64,000 nt of DNA from Pseudanabaena biceps (GCA_013361095.1 JAATWA010000001.1:1096001-1160000); one strand, 5' to 3'. Positions 45,316 to 54,904 are shown, counted from the stretch's first letter. Translations and numbers: made by a program. Notes: generated by a model from the sequence alone, not told the origin.

Positions 45316-48300
45316 TCAAACTGGCGGTTGTTTATGTATGGATTCTCTCTCATCGACTAAGTTTCTCAATAAATTATACATATCATTTGCTAACTTCTTA
45401 GGATTCCAGAGAGGTGCTAATGTTTCAGGCTGCTTAGATCGAGTTAATTTATTTTTAATTGAGTTTCTTAGAACTGAATCTACACCTAATTTTATTCCCC
45501 ATTCCACATACTCTTCCCAATTTCTGGCAACCCCTTCATTTATACCAAGAGCTTGCAAAAATGAGTACCCCATTCTCGCAAAAGATTGTTCTCCCACTCT
45601 AGTTACAAGTGGTAAATTAAACCACAACGCTTCAAGATTATGACTGCCCCCATTATAGGGATAAGAATCAAGACAAATATCTGCTATTAAATAAGAGGAA
45701 CGATGCTCTTCTTCTGTTTTATAGCTAGGTAAGAATTTAACTCTTTGAGACTCCACACCCATTTCATCACATAGTTCTTGATAAATGGACTGGATTGCTT
45801 CTATGTCTCCACTACCCTTGTGTAACAACACACTGTTAGAAACTTTCTGGATAATTTGAAGACAGGCTCTTGCTATACCGCGATTAAACTTTCGGGCTGG
45901 GGCTGCAAATAAATAAGCGACTTGCTTTGGCGAAATGCCTAGATTCTTCCTTTCTTTATCTCGATCTATGGATACACATTCAAAGCCTGTGATCGCCATG
46001 TGAGCATTAGGCAATCTGACTAGTTTTTCTAGATAGTCTTTGTCAGATGTTGATGGGTGAGTATACCAATCACAAAGACAATAGTTTTCAGAAGAGACAA
46101 AAGGAGCATCGAAGCCTAACCAAGAAATACAAACAGGTACTAAGCGACGATATAGTACATGGGTGTTGAGGGATATCGTTAAACCATCTAAATCTATCAA
46201 AACATCTAATTGATCATTCAATACATCTGCAATAACTTTTTCTAGTCTATTGGAAAAGCTATTTTCAATACCATTGAGTACTTTACCGTCTTTCCAATAA
46301 CACTTCTCAGCAATTTGCTCAAACATTTTAGTGCGATCATCAGACTTGACTTCAGCAGTATCATACAGATAGATATGTGGCGTAAGTTCAGAAAGCTCGC
46401 GAATTACATCAAAACTGCACCAACCTACAGAATGCCTTGCGAAATGGGGTGACAGAAACCCGATTCTTAATTGGGATAATTCTAGAGATTCTCTAATGTG
46501 TTGATCGTTGTGGAGTTTTTCCATTTTGGAATCTAAAGAAATTTTGGATTTAACGATCTTTTCTATGTAAAGTTTACTTACTAACTTATATAGCTTAGTA
46601 CTTTGCTCTGAACTATCTCGAATGCTAGAAACTATGAACAAAAAATTACTGTAGAGAGCTTGAATTTCTATATTAGTTAGACGATCATAATGTTCAAAGA
46701 CATAGTTTTCTAATTCTGTGAGTATAGGCTTAGCAACATCACTCATTCCCGATTGGGTATAGTTGTTAATGAAGTTTACTAAGGCTCTTACTTTTTCCGT
46801 TTTGCCACAAGATTCAACAAATTGATCGGATATTTGCCGCCGAAGTTGATAATTATAATGTAAAGGATATTCAGAATTAGATAGTATATCGTTATTGAAG
46901 TTCCAATACGCATGACCGAAATCAGGCTTGAGTTGTATGGCTTTCTCATAACAACTAATAGAGGCTGTTAATTGCTTGGTTTTACTAAAAACATGTCCTA
47001 AATTGCAGTAGGCTTCAGCATTATTAGGATCTAGCTCAAGTGCTGATTGTAAATATGATATTGCTTCTTGGAGTTGTCCTCTCTCTGATAGTGCTGCTCC
47101 CATACTGCCAATAATCGCAATAAAGTTAGGATCGATATTCAAAGCAGATTGATAACATTCAATAGCTTTATCCCATTTGTCTTGTGCAAAAAAAGCGTTG
47201 CCTAATGCGTGATACGTTTGGATATCGTTGGGCAAAATTTCTAAGGCTTGGGAATAGTAAGCGATCGCCTGCTCTGGTTTTCCTAGCTTTACTAAAGTCA
47301 ATCCCAAATTGTATAAACCATTGGCATGGTTAGGATTTAACTTAACTGTTGTTTGAAAGTTTAATAATGCTTGAGCAATATTGTCCGTTTCGCTCAAAGC
47401 GATACCGAGATTGTAATAAGCATCAGCAAGATTGGTATCCAAAGATATGGCAGTTTGGAAAGAAGCAATTGCGGCATCTAACTTGCCTTGTTGAGCAAGT
47501 CTAATTCCTTGGCTATTCTGAAGTTCAGCTTCAGCGATAAATAAAGCGCGATCGCCTTCAGGATCTAGCTCTATGTCTTGCTCATTGGTTGCTAGATATA
47601 TCTCCCACATTTGCTTGTAGGCACTTTCCATATCTTGCGTAAACTGTCGCGCATCCCAAAGAGGAGCCGTTTGCCGACCTTGATGCAGTTTCCATGCAAC
47701 TTGTTGGCGCAAAGTAAGATCAGTTCCTAATCGCACTCCCCATTCAATATACTGATCATTTGTCCAAGCAATCCCTTCAGAAAGACCAGCATTAACCATC
47801 ATGGTGTAGCTGTTTCGGGCTGCAAACTGTTCGCCAACTCGCGTAACGATAGGGATACCCATCCATAGAGTTTCCATCGTGTGGGTTGCGCCATTGTAGG
47901 GATATGTATCTAAAACAACATCAGCAATACTCAAATTTGCTCGATGCTCTTCTTCACTGTTAGTAAATGGCAAAAATCTTAGTCGATCATTACTTACTCC
48001 CTCTGATTCCGCTATTTGATTAAAGAATAGTTTTAGAGAGTCTTGATTTCCTGTAATACTTTTGATTAGTAAATAGCTATTAGGAACTAATTTAATAATT
48101 TTTATTTGCATCCTGATGCAGTTTGGATGTCTTTTCATAACAGCTTGAGCGCTAAGGTAAACTACTGCATCTTCAGGTATATTCAATAAGCTTCTGCGGA
48201 TAGTGGGTGTGGCGACTTCAAATCCATCCACAGCAATGTAGGTATGTGGTAATCGCCAAATTTTTTCAGTATAGTATTCCTGCGCTACCTCAGGTAAAAC

Positions 48301-49842
48301 GTATGGATCGGCAATAAAATAGTCCACCGTAGATTGTCCTACAGCATCCCAACCTAGCCAAGTTAACTGAATAGGAGCAGGTTTTAGGACTAAAACAATT
48401 GAACAAACTGTTGAAGTAATACTATCTAAATCTACTAAAATATCGATCCCATCTTGAGCGATCTGACTTGCTAGATTTAATGGATTATTAGAGAGTTCTT
48501 TATAAGATTTATAGAATTGCTGCTCAAACCAAATCTGTATCGGATCGGATTCTCGATTACCAACAAAATATCCATAAAGCTCAAATTGAGTTCGATCATG
48601 ATATTTAACTAGCCATCTAGATAAATATCCAATAGAATGCCTACTTAAATTACCAGATAAATAACCAATCTTTAGCAATCGATTTGGCGAATAAGTCTGT
48701 TTCTTAATACTTTGAAGTTTTCTATAGCTATTGATTCGTTCTTTTTCCGTAGCAATAAATTTAGCACTTACTAACTGACGTAGTTTGCTTCTCAACAAAT
48801 GATTTTCTTGAGGATAATCAGTAAAGTATGGAGAGTAGAAACCCGTTACTATTAAATGAATATAAGAGCCTTGTAGAGATAAATCATTAGGTGTTTCATT
48901 AACTAAATTTTCGAGATATGACTCAAACTCTTGATGAACCTTAAGTGTTTCTTCCCAGAAAGTACAATCACTGATTAATGCATGAACCAGACATTGACAT
49001 GATAGAACTTTATCAATTGTTTTGCTGCTATCGGAAGTTACTTTAACTTTATATAGCTGTCGCGCAATTTCTATGGATTTTTCAAATTTTTTGAGATTAC
49101 GATATAGATCTGTCAGATACATTAATATTTCTAAACTTTGAGCATCTATACACAAACCTATTTCTAAAATCTTGATTCCTATCTCAAGTTTACTTTCATC
49201 AGCCAATCTAGTACTTACTTCTAAAAATTTATTAACGATGGCTGTCTTATAATGAATGTGAGACAAACAAATAATTTCTATAAATTGGGCAATAATCTCA
49301 TCAATTGTATTAATAGTTAATATCTTATCTAATATTTCTAATAAAATTTCTTCACTCAACGGAACAAATTCTTCGGTATTGAGTAAGTCAACAACGCCTA
49401 AATCAACTAAGGCTGAGGAAGTAAATATTTTGAGTTTGAGAGAAAGTAAAATAATTGATATAAAGTTAGTTAGGCTGTAGGGATTAATATCACATAAATG
49501 GTAGCGAATCTTAAGCGCAGCTTGCTCTAAATCCAAACTTTCTTGCCTTTGCGCTTCTTTTTCTAAAGTTTGACCTAGTTCATCAGTCAATTGTTCAATT
49601 TGCTCAAATTCTGCGTCTTCTATTGCTGACAACCAAGTCATTTGAGCATCATTTTCTAGTCCTTGTAATAATTGCGAAAGTCCTAGATACCAATAATTAG
49701 TTTTGTTTGTAGTATCTAAAGCTATCACTTGCTCGTACAGACTAGCTGATTCAGAATGCTTACCACTTATAAAGCTTGCTAATGCTTGCTGCTGCAAGGC
49801 ATTTGTATCACTCGAGTCTATTGAAGAAACTGCTGTATTCAT
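45316..49842 (-). CDS. TPR protein with two SPINDLY/OGT-like (GT41) regions
   Basis: 1508 residues. Layout: N-terminal helical/TPR region (1-380), first GT41 catalytic region (about 385-745: LKIGYLSGNLSRHSIGYLSR, PIQLTWLGWDAVGQSTVDYF, VVLDTYPYNGATHTMETLWM, GIPIVTRVGEQFAARNSY), six to seven TPRs (about 775-985, AYYNLGIALSETDNIAQALL type), a second GT41 region (about 1125-1480: LRIGFLSPHFARHSVGWCSF, DICLDSYPYNGGSHNLEALW, LPLVTRVGEQSFARMGYSFL). GT41 enzymes transfer sugar to protein Ser/Thr (or Asn). Two catalytic units in one chain are unusual. Cytoplasmic. The next genes encode a glycosyltransferase and type IV pilins, so pilin or surface protein glycosylation is a fair hypothesis. Confidence 0.88.
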   Translation of the reverse strand: MNTAVSSIDSSDTNALQQQALASFISGKHSESASLYEQVIALDTTNKTNYWYLGLSQLLQGLENDAQMTWLSAIEDAEFEQIEQLTDELGQTLEKEAQRQESLDLEQAALKIRYHLCDINPYSLTNFISIILLSLKLKIFTSSALVDLGVVDLLNTEEFVPLSEEILLEILDKILTINTIDEIIAQFIEIICLSHIHYKTAIVNKFLEVSTRLADESKLEIGIKILEIGLCIDAQSLEILMYLTDLYRNLKKFEKSIEIARQLYKVKVTSDSSKTIDKVLSCQCLVHALISDCTFWEETLKVHQEFESYLENLVNETPNDLSLQGSYIHLIVTGFYSPYFTDYPQENHLLRSKLRQLVSAKFIATEKERINSYRKLQSIKKQTYSPNRLLKIGYLSGNLSRHSIGYLSRWLVKYHDRTQFELYGYFVGNRESDPIQIWFEQQFYKSYKELSNNPLNLASQIAQDGIDILVDLDSITSTVCSIVLVLKPAPIQLTWLGWDAVGQSTVDYFIADPYVLPEVAQEYYTEKIWRLPHTYIAVDGFEVATPTIRRSLLNIPEDAVVYLSAQAVMKRHPNCIRMQIKIIKLVPNSYLLIKSITGNQDSLKLFFNQIAESEGVSNDRLRFLPFTNSEEEHRANLSIADVVLDTYPYNGATHTMETLWMGIPIVTRVGEQFAARNSYTMMVNAGLSEGIAWTNDQYIEWGVRLGTDLTLRQQVAWKLHQGRQTAPLWDARQFTQDMESAYKQMWEIYLATNEQDIELDPEGDRALFIAEAELQNSQGIRLAQQGKLDAAIASFQTAISLDTNLADAYYNLGIALSETDNIAQALLNFQTTVKLNPNHANGLYNLGLTLVKLGKPEQAIAYYSQALEILPNDIQTYHALGNAFFAQDKWDKAIECYQSALNIDPNFIAIIGSMGAALSERGQLQEAISYLQSALELDPNNAEAYCNLGHVFSKTKQLTASISCYEKAIQLKPDFGHAYWNFNNDILSNSEYPLHYNYQLRRQISDQFVESCGKTEKVRALVNFINNYTQSGMSDVAKPILTELENYVFEHYDRLTNIEIQALYSNFLFIVSSIRDSSEQSTKLYKLVSKLYIEKIVKSKISLDSKMEKLHNDQHIRESLELSQLRIGFLSPHFARHSVGWCSFDVIRELSELTPHIYLYDTAEVKSDDRTKMFEQIAEKCYWKDGKVLNGIENSFSNRLEKVIADVLNDQLDVLIDLDGLTISLNTHVLYRRLVPVCISWLGFDAPFVSSENYCLCDWYTHPSTSDKDYLEKLVRLPNAHMAITGFECVSIDRDKERKNLGISPKQVAYLFAAPARKFNRGIARACLQIIQKVSNSVLLHKGSGDIEAIQSIYQELCDEMGVESQRVKFLPSYKTEEEHRSSYLIADICLDSYPYNGGSHNLEALWFNLPLVTRVGEQSFARMGYSFLQALGINEGVARNWEEYVEWGIKLGVDSVLRNSIKNKLTRSKQPETLAPLWNPKKLANDMYNLLRNLVDERESIHKQPPV

Positions 49843-49950
49843 AAAAGTAAATCTATAAATCTATCTAGAACTGATAGAGGTAATTCATGAATTACCTCTA
49901 TCAGTATATTATTTAGATCTGTCATATTGGGGTATTATTTTGACTAAAAA

Positions 49951-49980
49951 AAAGGGTAGGGGAAACCTCCCACCCTTTTA
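49951..49980 (-). terminator. Terminator of the first pilin gene
   Basis: Imperfect GC-rich hairpin agggtgggagg...cccctaccct (reverse strand) followed by eight T, 50 bases past the pilin stop. Confidence 0.75.
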
Positions 49981-50033
49981 TATGTTCAAGTTATGCATTG
50001 CCTAGCAATTCATAAACACAATCAACTCTTAAA

Positions 50034-50621
50034 TTATTGAATCGGAACGAAACCAGCACCACTAGCTGCAGTGAGACAGATTGGGGCTGCAGAAGTGGAA
50101 AGTGAGACACCACCAGCAGCTATAGGAAAAGAGGTAGCTCCACCGTTTACCTTAGCCTTTTCACCTTCGCACAGAGTAGCTAGGGTTGTAGCTTCACCAG
50201 TACCTGTAGGAGTTGCAATGTTGACGGCTCCACCGTAGGACTTTAAGTTTGCATCAATTGCAAGCGCAGTACTAATAGCATTGGCAGCAGTACCAGTAAC
50301 ACCCTTGGAAGCTCCAAGAGTTGCATAGCCGTAGTTGGTGGTTGTTGCAGGAATACCTAAAGACAAGCTTGTAAGGTCAGGAGCAAACTGCTGCTTTTCT
50401 AGAAAATAGGCTTGCTGAGAACGATTTGCAGAACCAGTGTAGGTTTTGGCTTCAGATTGACGAGCTTTTGCAGCTTGGTTTAGGAAAGAAGGGAGCGCAA
50501 TCGCGGCAAGAATACCGATGATGATGATAACAACTAGAAGTTCGATCAGGGTAAAGCCCTTTTCGCCATTCTTCTTGTTGAGCATGTGTTGGATAAGCTT
50601 AGTCTTAAATTCAGATTTCAT
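50034..50621 (-). CDS. pilA: Type IV pilin-like protein
   Basis: 195 residues. A prepilin peptidase site G22/F23 precedes FTLIELLVVIIIIGILAAIA, the mature N-terminal helix with the essential Glu at +5; Cys pair near 166 and 182 could form the D-loop disulfide. The leader is 22 residues from the first ATG, or 10 from the internal ATG (MLNKKNGEKG), which has the more usual length. Globular part rich in Gly, Ala, Ser and Thr, good O-glycosylation territory next to an OGT-like gene. The symbol is by family only; minor pilin status cannot be excluded. Confidence 0.88.
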   Translation of the reverse strand: MKSEFKTKLIQHMLNKKNGEKGFTLIELLVVIIIIGILAAIALPSFLNQAAKARQSEAKTYTGSANRSQQAYFLEKQQFAPDLTSLSLGIPATTTNYGYATLGASKGVTGTAANAISTALAIDANLKSYGGAVNIATPTGTGEATTLATLCEGEKAKVNGGATSFPIAAGGVSLSTSAAPICLTAASGAGFVPIQ

Positions 50622-50734
50622 GATTCTTTATTCCCGTTGCTGTCAAGATTGTTTAGCTGTTTGCTTGTGAAAGTAACTTACCCACAAAAAAACAGGATGC
50701 TATCACTCCTGTAAAAAATATTTTTTGATAGTCA

Positions 50735-50775
50735 AAAAAAATGGGGTAGTGCTTTGCACTACCCCATTTTTTAAG
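50735..50775 (-). terminator. Terminator between the two pilin genes
   Basis: Perfect hairpin aaaaatggggtagtgc / gcactaccccattttt around ttt, located just before the second pilin's end; it isolates the first pilin as a separate transcript. Confidence 0.8.
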
Positions 50776-50778
50776 TCT

Positions 50779-51351
50779 TTATTCGAGAGAAAATGTGGGG
50801 GGACATTTCATAGTTTGCAAAGTTGCGTCAAGCGATCCAGGAGGGATAATAGCTATATTAGGAGCATTGGCAATACAAAAAACTGTGTCTATTCTGACTA
50901 CCCCAGGTATGCCGACAACTGCAATAACAGCCTTTAAATTGGCAGATGAAGGCGTTGCGACATTGGTTACAATTTGGTCTAGTTGGACTGGGCTAATGTT
51001 TCCATTGATATCGCCTGCGATCACTGAATAAGTAAAATTAGCGGTTGATGTATTTACCCCCAAGTTCAGTTTACCTATATCATCAGTAAAAGTTCTTTTT
51101 TCGAGATAATAGGATTGTTGTAGACGACTCATTGTGCCAATGTAAGTTTTAGCTTCAGCGAATCTCGCTTTTTGAGCTTGATTAAGAAATGATGGTAGTG
51201 CGATCGCCGCCAAAATACCAATAATAATAATTACTACCAATAACTCGATCAGGGTAAAACCATGAATATCTTCATTTGGAGATTTACTTAATCGGCGATC
51301 GCGCAGCTTTAAAGTTATTAATCTTTGCAACAAATTTTTTTTTAAAAACAT
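50779..51351 (-). CDS. Type IV pilin-like protein, second copy
   Basis: 190 residues from ATG 51351 (MFLKKNLLQRLITLKLRDRR). The leader is about 31 residues, long and basic, ending HG/FTLIELLVVIIIIGILAAIA with Glu at +5. The mature part (SFLNQAQKARFAEAKTYIGT, FSLE at the C-terminus) is related to the neighbour but diverged after residue 60. Two Cys (FCIANAP and MKCPPTF) near the end suggest a D-loop. The earlier ATG at 51417 would make a 53-residue leader and is less likely. Possibly a minor pilin or heterologous partner of the first pilin. Confidence 0.85.
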   Translation of the reverse strand: MFLKKNLLQRLITLKLRDRRLSKSPNEDIHGFTLIELLVVIIIIGILAAIALPSFLNQAQKARFAEAKTYIGTMSRLQQSYYLEKRTFTDDIGKLNLGVNTSTANFTYSVIAGDINGNISPVQLDQIVTNVATPSSANLKAVIAVVGIPGVVRIDTVFCIANAPNIAIIPPGSLDATLQTMKCPPTFSLE

Positions 51352-51495
51352 ATCTTTCAGCGATCGCCTCCAAGCCTCAATAAAGTAAGTACATCCCCAC
51401 AGGATTAACTTACCCAACTTGAAAAGATTTTTGTCTATGAAAGTCTTATGTGTTTAGACTATCAACAAGTAATGATCAAACCGTGACATAAACCT

Positions 51496-51915
51496 GTGCC
51501 AGAAAAAGACATTTACCATAAACACCGTCAAAAAGGCTCTAGAGAAAGACGGTTGGACAATTACCCATGATCCATTTCCGTTAAAAATTGGAAAAAAGCG
51601 TTTATCTGCCGATCTAGGCGCAGAGCGTCTTATCAGTGCCGAGAGAGGTATTCAGAAAATTGTGGTTGAGGTTAAAGTTTTATTGGGCAATCCGATGTCA
51701 GAGACTTAGAACAAGCCCTAGGTCAGTATGTGCTGTACAGTCAAATTATTAAGCAAACTGGAATCAATCGAGATCTATACCTTGCTGTTTCTCGGCTAAC
51801 TTTTAACAGCGTTTTTACGATACAATTAGGGCAAATCTTACTGGAAAGTCAGATACTTAAACTGGTAGTTTTTGATAATGAAAGCGAGGTGATTGTGCAA
51901 TGGATACCAAGCTAA
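51496..51915 (+). pseudogene. xisH: xisH remnant with two frameshifts
   Basis: The start GTG 51496 gives VPEKDIYH; an extra A in cataaacaccgtc shifts the frame. VKKALEKDGWTITHDPFP, LSADLGAERLISAERG and KIVVEVK then follow; a missing A in gttaaagttt shifts it again, after which LEQALGQYVLYSQIIKQTGI and SEVIVQWIPS finish the protein. XisH proteins belong to the fdxN-element excision controlling group and have a restriction-nuclease-like core. With both shifts repaired the protein has its normal length (about 139 residues), so the damage is recent. xisI overlaps its end by 16 bases. Confidence 0.85.
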
Positions 51916-52238
51916 AATATTGCAAAATCATTAAACAAGTTCTTCAAAACCATGCAAAGTATCGCTCAGATTTACCTGATGCGTATACATCTCAAGTGCT
52001 ATTTGATGATGTTCAAGGACAATATTTGGTTCTAGACATAGGCTGGGATGGCGATACATACCTTCACAATACCCCCATTCATCTGAGTCTGATTGATCGC
52101 AAAATCTGGATTCAATACGATGACACCGAAGACGGTATCGTAACCGACTTGATTGATGCAGGTGTCGCCAAGAGCGATATTGTACTTGGCTTTCGTCATC
52201 CCAAAGTTAGGCAATATACGGGTTTTGCTGTTGCATAA
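51900..52238 (+). CDS. xisI: XisI, fdxN element excision controlling factor family
   Basis: 112 residues, intact: MDTKLKYCKIIKQVLQNHAK, then YLVLDIGWDGDTYLHNTPIH, WIQYDDTEDGIVTDLIDAGV and IVLGFRHPKVRQYTGFAVA. XisI and XisH accompany xisF in heterocyst-forming strains, but most copies (as here) lie away from any excision element and are thought to act in DNA-modification or defence-like pairs. No heterocyst genes or excisase gene is visible nearby. Confidence 0.9.
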   Translation: MDTKLKYCKIIKQVLQNHAKYRSDLPDAYTSQVLFDDVQGQYLVLDIGWDGDTYLHNTPIHLSLIDRKIWIQYDDTEDGIVTDLIDAGVAKSDIVLGFRHPKVRQYTGFAVA

Positions 52239-52255
52239 TGACTATGCTGCAAACT

Positions 52256-52594
52256 CTAATGATCGCTTTGGTCTGACTCCTCAAGAAGTCCGAGCCTCAA
52301 TAGCTTCTTGGCTAAAGCATAAACATCTTGCTTACTACCATCTTTGCGAATCCCCAAAGCTACAACCGTTACAGTGACTTGATTTTGTTCAATGGTATAG
52401 ACGATGCGATATCTTTGTCCGACTGCACGCGCACTATAAAAGCCATCCAATTCCCCTAATAAAGGCTTACCTTGTAACTCAGGTGACTCTTTTAGTTTAT
52501 CAATGCGATCGCTAATTTTTTGACGAATACGGCGATCGCTGATTTCTTGCAACAATTTGAATGCTGTTGGTTGAATGACAATGCGATAAATCAT
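52256..52594 (-). CDS. RelE/ParE-family toxin
   Basis: About 112 residues from ATG 52594 (MIYRIVIQPTAFKLLQEISD). RelE/ParE fold: KPLLGELDGFYSARAVGQRY, RIVYTIEQNQVTVTVVALGI and RKDGSKQDVYALAKKLL. It overlaps the Phd-type antitoxin by 4 nt. The 10-residue upstream extension to 52624 lies inside the antitoxin gene and is not needed. Convergent with xisI, 18 bases apart. Confidence 0.85.
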   Translation of the reverse strand: MIYRIVIQPTAFKLLQEISDRRIRQKISDRIDKLKESPELQGKPLLGELDGFYSARAVGQRYRIVYTIEQNQVTVTVVALGIRKDGSKQDVYALAKKLLRLGLLEESDQSDH

Positions 52595-52860
52595 AGAGCT
52601 AAGTCTAGTTTGACCGCTTCCCAATCTAGCCCCTGTCCTGATTTAGCTTCCTCAATCCCTTGACGCAAGTTGATCATCAAATTTGCATCACCCAAAATTT
52701 CTAAGGTTTCGAGTATGGCTTCGTAATGTTGCCATGTCATAATCGCTAAAACAGGCTTGCCTCTGCGAGTGATGGCAAGCGTACTTCCTTCTTGAGTTAG
52801 CTTTTCGGGTAAAGAGGTTAGCTCATGACGCGCCTCAGTGATGGGAATGTTGTAGAGCAT
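52591..52860 (-). CDS. Phd/YefM-family antitoxin
   Basis: 89 residues. The Phd signature ITEARHELTSLPEKLTQEGS and TLAITRRGKPVLAIMTWQHY is clear; the C-terminal half is the toxin-binding tail. The N-terminal domain binds operator DNA, so this pair is autoregulated, probably from the 40-base AT-rich region upstream (52861-52902), which has tgtacatctaagtgtaca, an imperfect palindrome and good operator candidate. Confidence 0.88.
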   Translation of the reverse strand: MLYNIPITEARHELTSLPEKLTQEGSTLAITRRGKPVLAIMTWQHYEAILETLEILGDANLMINLRQGIEEAKSGQGLDWEAVKLDLAL

Positions 52861-52902
52861 TTGTTTAGATTTAATATGTACATCTAAGTGTACACCTAAA
52901 TT

Positions 52903-53472
52903 TTATTCTAAAAATTCCACATCCTCATAGATCGCGGCGATCGCACATTCAAAATCAATACTGGCAAGCTCTAGCAAATCCCCTTCGCCATAAGGCGTTA
53001 ACTCCCACTTACCGCGCTCATTTAGTCGAAATGCCTCAACGCAAAGTCTCTCTGAACTAACTAATACATACTCACATAAGCTAGTTAACTGTCGATAACG
53101 CGCAAACTTAGCTCCTCGGTTGTATGCCTCAGTGCTAGGCGACAACACCTCAATGATTAGAGTTGGATAAAACACAGCCTTTGCCGAATTGCGATCGCGA
53201 TCATCGCAAGTCACCAATAGATCAGGATAGAAAAACTCACCATTTTTAGAAATTCCCACCTTTGCATCTGAGCCTAATACGCGACAATTGCGCCCCCTAA
53301 CGTGTGGGCGCAATAAGGCAATCAAATTAGCGGCGATTGTACTATGGTCAATTGTTCCTCCCGCCATCGCAAATACATCACCGTTAATGTACTCATACCT
53401 GATTTCTTGCATTGCTTCCCATTCAAAATATTCATCGGGCGAGATTTTGGGATTATTAGGTACAGCAATCAT
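52903..53472 (-). CDS. Uma2 family endonuclease
   Basis: 189 residues. The Uma2/DUF820 signature ISPDEYFEWEAMQEIRYEYI and NGDVFAMAGGTIDHSTIAAN is followed by the nuclease core FYPDLLVTCDDRD and LIIEVLSPSTEAYNRGAKFA (PD...ExL-type site). Cyanobacteria carry dozens of such genes; the role is unknown. Its start overlaps the ATPase gene by one base, so the two are coupled. Confidence 0.85.
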   Translation of the reverse strand: MIAVPNNPKISPDEYFEWEAMQEIRYEYINGDVFAMAGGTIDHSTIAANLIALLRPHVRGRNCRVLGSDAKVGISKNGEFFYPDLLVTCDDRDRNSAKAVFYPTLIIEVLSPSTEAYNRGAKFARYRQLTSLCEYVLVSSERLCVEAFRLNERGKWELTPYGEGDLLELASIDFECAIAAIYEDVEFLE

Positions 53473-54047
53473 TATTTTGACCTCAAGATATTGCTAATTC
53501 TCAAATCAATGGCGATCGCCTCTCTAGGATTGCAGAATACATCAGCCTTGAGACGCGAATCCCTACATAGTCCAGTTACCAACACATTAATATGCTCAAT
53601 GTAGGCGGCATTTAATGCGGCTTTACCCTGTTCATAGATAAGTGGGATACCAGGTTGAATGATGGCTAGGTTTTGAAAAAATTGGTTGGTACTTGTAAAA
53701 CAGCGATCTATATATTGATTAAGTAAGTCAAAATCCACCTCAGTTTTGCCTTGAATGTCGCCGAGAGTGTAAGCGATCATGTCGATGGGAGTGCGATCGC
53801 TAATAAAAGGACTAGCAGAGCTTTGCCAAATCTGCTCGGCAGCTTCTAATACATGATTTTGGACATATAGCCTTGTGGTGAAGTCCATTGTCTCAGCAGG
53901 ATCTAGTCCCAGCTTCGCAAAAACTTGACTAGTGGTGGTGCGGACAAATGGCATATTTAGATGAGAAGAGAGGGCGATCGCTAATGTAGTTTTGCCTGTG
54001 CGATGCGCTCCACATAGCCCAAGATTACCGTCAAGATTAAAGTTCAT
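53472..54047 (-). CDS. P-loop ATPase / kinase-like protein
   Basis: 191 residues. Walker A is GLCGAHRTGKTTLAIALSSH at residue 10. SPFISDRTPIDMIAYTLGDI (a DRxxxD element) and a C-terminal GLCRDSRLKADVF follow. This resembles AAA_28/nicotinamide-riboside-kinase-like P-loop proteins that occur in bacteria beside nucleases. It sits between two Uma2 genes with overlaps on both sides (54037-54047 and 53472), so all three form one operon. A nucleotide kinase or a switch for the nuclease are both possible. Confidence 0.75.
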   Translation of the reverse strand: MNFNLDGNLGLCGAHRTGKTTLAIALSSHLNMPFVRTTTSQVFAKLGLDPAETMDFTTRLYVQNHVLEAAEQIWQSSASPFISDRTPIDMIAYTLGDIQGKTEVDFDLLNQYIDRCFTSTNQFFQNLAIIQPGIPLIYEQGKAALNAAYIEHINVLVTGLCRDSRLKADVFCNPREAIAIDLRISNILRSK

Positions 54048-54894
54048 CGTCAGGATCTATACCTAAAGCTCGCAAACGCTCAGCAAGACGATTTGCGCGT
54101 TGACTTTCTTGCTCAGCACGTTGGCTTTCTTGCTCAGCGCGTTGATGCTGGATTTCGGCGCGTTGACTTTCTTGTTCGGCGCGTTGACGCTGGACTTCAG
54201 CGCGTCGGCGTTCTTGCTCGGCGCGTTGTTGTTCTTGCCAAACTTGAATTTTTGATTGCTGTAATCGATGATCCAACTCGATCGAAGATAGGAATCTCTG
54301 TCCATCAGGGCGCGATAATACTAGCTCTTGTCCAGTTGTCCAATCAAATCTAATTCCCAAAAGCGGGCTGACCCAATCCATCATTGATGGAATTTTGACT
54401 AGGCGATCGCCAAATCTTTGCCAGCCTTCTAGTACGAGATCATCTGGATCGTAGATGTAATATTCTTTAATGCCATGATTTTCATAAAATTCAAACTTGT
54501 CTTCTAAAGAATCAATCCCTCGGCGATCTTTGTTGCTGGGCGATAAAATTTCAAAGGCAACTTGGGGCGCAATATTATCTTCTAACCACTGCTTATAAGA
54601 GCCTCTTCGTCCCTTAGGGCGACCAAGTACGACCATTACATCGGGGGCAGCACGTTTTTGGGTATGACGCACGGGATACCATAACAAATCCCCCGCGATA
54701 AACACATTTGGATCATCAGCAAACATAATTTCTAAGTTTTCTTTGATAATCACAATCCAACGATATTGCTCGGTATTGTCAGACATAGGATTTCCATCGC
54801 TGTCAGGATAGTCGATCTCTGGAAGAATATTTGGCTCGGCGATACGAATCCTGTTGGGAATCGCTTCTTCAGAGATTAAAGGTTGCAGAGTCAT
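54037..54894 (-). CDS. Uma2 family endonuclease with charged repeat tail
   Basis: 285 residues. The Uma2 core is PDVMVVLGRPKGRRGSYKQW, APQVAFEILSPSNKDRRGID and DKFEFYENHGIKEYYIYDPD. Residues from about 225 on are a repetitive charged helix made of a 7-residue unit (RAEQESQ and variants, about eight times), ending LAERLRALGIDPDDEL, a tail common in cyanobacterial Uma2 proteins. The repeat is probably a coiled coil for oligomerisation. Start MTLQPLISEEAIPNRIRIAE. First gene of the three-gene operon. Confidence 0.85.
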   Translation of the reverse strand: MTLQPLISEEAIPNRIRIAEPNILPEIDYPDSDGNPMSDNTEQYRWIVIIKENLEIMFADDPNVFIAGDLLWYPVRHTQKRAAPDVMVVLGRPKGRRGSYKQWLEDNIAPQVAFEILSPSNKDRRGIDSLEDKFEFYENHGIKEYYIYDPDDLVLEGWQRFGDRLVKIPSMMDWVSPLLGIRFDWTTGQELVLSRPDGQRFLSSIELDHRLQQSKIQVWQEQQRAEQERRRAEVQRQRAEQESQRAEIQHQRAEQESQRAEQESQRANRLAERLRALGIDPDDEL

Positions 54895-54904
54895 GAATTT
54901 GCCC

